From assembly GCA_946481205.1 (NCBI GenBank), contig CAMLNB010000199.1, positions 1 through 6,615 on the forward strand: a stretch of 6,615 nt of DNA, given 5' to 3'. The first letter of the stretch is position 1. Every line of letters starts with the position of its first letter. A program made the translations under genes and the position numbers. This stretch comes from an uncultured Kangiella sp. Its GTDB lineage: Bacteria > Pseudomonadota > Gammaproteobacteria > Enterobacterales > DSM-103792. Positions 5,868-6,615 of the stretch are shown here, piece after piece. Below the pieces are notes generated by a model. The model was not told where the DNA came from and ran no database searches. It was given only the letters and a program-made list of their open reading frames with translations.

Positions 5868-6401
5868 TCAACCGTTGTAGGACAATTCCTCTTTTGCTGC
5901 ATCACCGGCCCAATCATGCGGGTAAACGCCTTGCTTTACCACCCGGTGAAAAGTCGAATATGGCCAATCCTGCACACGACTGACGAAACCATGCTTGAAC
6001 GGATTGATATGGACGTAATCCCTATGCGCCCGAAAATCCGCTTCGTCACGAATCAAATGCTCCCAATACCGCCGCTGCCAAATGCCGCGTTCACCACGTC
6101 TCTGCCTGACCGCTGATCGATGCTCGGTGGCCGGGATGGCCTTGGAGAAGCCAATCTTGATCCATCGCCACCGCGTCGCGTAATCCATATCGCCTGCTGA
6201 CAACTCAATGATGCAATGCAAATGATCGGGCAACATTACCCAACCGTGGATACGAAACGGATGGGCTTGACGAACCAAGCTTACCGAAGAGCGTAACGCA
6301 TCGATATTGCGCGTCAACAGGTCATTGCCGTTGCGGCGCAACAGATTGACGGTGAAGAAGTAGATTCCGTCGGGGTACTACGCGCATCGATAGTCGGGCA
6401 T
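5868..6401 (-). pseudogene. REP-associated tyrosine transposase (RAYT), amber codon at position 8
   Basis: A single-domain HUH transposase of the IS200-like Y1 family, the RAYT group that is thought to mobilise REP hairpins. ATG 6401 has AAGGA (6409-6413) 7 nt upstream. Reading from it gives MPDYRCA, a TAG stop (6378-6380), then YPDGIYFFTVNL and an intact remainder, 177 codons before the TGA at 5868-5870. The N-terminus matches the usual RAYT pattern 'MP.YRRA..PGGTYFFTVNL', so TAG most likely replaced a sense codon such as TGG. The domain otherwise looks complete: DHLHC supplies the HxH metal ligands (His60, His62 in full-length numbering), WQRRYWEH and the catalytic Tyr129 in YVHINPFKHG, ending VYPHDWAGDAAKEELSYNG. 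Restarting at the next candidate, TTG 6341, would lose the YFFTVNL strand of the catalytic fold. I infer a recently inactivated gene; read-through or a sequencing error would restore it. Confidence 0.85.
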
Positions 6402-6429
6402 ACGCTCTTCCTTGAGCATGCATAAGCAA

Positions 6430-6460
6430 AATACGGCGCAATGCCCTTCGGTTACGCCCC
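6430..6460 (-). repeat. REP-like hairpin B, upstream of the RAYT gene
   Basis: This shares 18 of 22 leading bases with hairpin A, including the exact core GCGCAATGC, in the same orientation. GGCGCAA (6435-6441) pairs with TTACGCC (6452-6458) with one mismatch, and an inner CC-CTTC-GG caps the fold. The GTAG foot present in copy A is not kept here (minus-strand bases before GGGCG read TTCG). It lies between the stop of the right-edge gene (6473) and the RAYT ribosome site. Confidence 0.6.
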
Positions 6461-6472
6461 GAAAGAAGTCGC

Positions 6473-6615
6473 CTAGCGGGATTGCGTCCCACGGGTTTCG
6501 GCGGGCAGGGTGGCTTCAATCTTTGCTTCAAGCTGACGCAGCACTTCTGCTTTTTCAAATCCCTTGCAGCCGTGATTGTCTTTGAAGGTCCAGCCATCGA
6601 CGGTTGCCGGCGTCG
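6473..6615 (-). CDS. 3' end of an unidentified gene (partial)
   Basis: An open minus-strand frame enters from the right edge and ends at TAG (6473-6475), giving the last 47 residues of a protein. It starts TPATVDGWTFKDNHGCKGFE and continues with a helix-like KAEVLRQLEAKIEATLP and a polar tail ETRGTQSR. The sequence looks protein-like, with a balanced composition, an amphipathic helix and a smooth ending, but I do not recognise the family and no start is inside the window. Its stop is 12 nt from hairpin B, the position expected for a gene next to which the RAYT unit settled. A second open frame on the same strand (6322-6597) is Arg-rich and overlaps the transposase start; I judge it a shadow. 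Confidence 0.5.
   Translation of the reverse strand, partial: TPATVDGWTFKDNHGCKGFEKAEVLRQLEAKIEATLPAETRGTQSR

Noticed and set aside
6322..6597. 91-codon minus-strand open frame overlapping the RAYT start and hairpin B
   Set aside because: Arg-rich translation, out of frame with both the RAYT gene and the better right-edge frame, and it crosses a repeat.

Overview
The window comes from a moderately GC-rich gammaproteobacterium. A conserved-gene stretch counted by hand (4201-4260) is 37/60 G+C, while a stretch near the right side (5221-5280) is 26/60. The gammaproteobacterial assignment rests on a UbiI-like ubiquinone hydroxylase, a SlyD prolyl isomerase with the typical His/Cys metal-binding tail, and REP/RAYT elements. 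I cannot fix the order or genus.

Left to right: (1) a UbiI/VisC-type FAD hydroxylase of ubiquinone synthesis (52-1236, minus), with a good sigma-70 promoter and a GTG start. (2) Divergent from it, a MipA/OmpV-family outer-membrane protein (1362-2288, plus). (3) The convergent mipA-slyD gap holds an inverted pair of REP hairpins (REPIN/BIME-like) followed by a bidirectional terminator. (4) slyD (2420-2950, minus). (5) A 308-base divergent control region with a 13-base palindrome and a candidate promoter. (6) A secreted M1 zinc aminopeptidase of the leukotriene-A4-hydrolase/aminopeptidase-B type (3259-5115, plus), followed at once by a 15-bp perfect-stem terminator. (7) A lower-GC small beta-barrel outer-membrane protein (5220-5759, minus). 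(8) A REP-associated tyrosine transposase gene (RAYT, 5868-6401, minus) broken by an amber codon at position 8. It is flanked by two related REP-like hairpins of a second family. (9) The 3' end of an unidentified gene running off the right edge (6473-6615, minus).

The left 5.1 kb is housekeeping and envelope biology: quinone synthesis, protein folding or nickel delivery, periplasmic peptide trimming and an outer-membrane barrel. These genes are mostly single transcription units separated by divergent promoters and bidirectional terminators, not one pathway operon. The right 1.5 kb is accessory in character.

I see no defence system, CRISPR array or biosynthetic cluster. The most informative signals are the RAYT/REP arrangement (two REP families in 6.6 kb, one local transposase inactivated by a single stop codon) and the low-GC barrel gene beside it.
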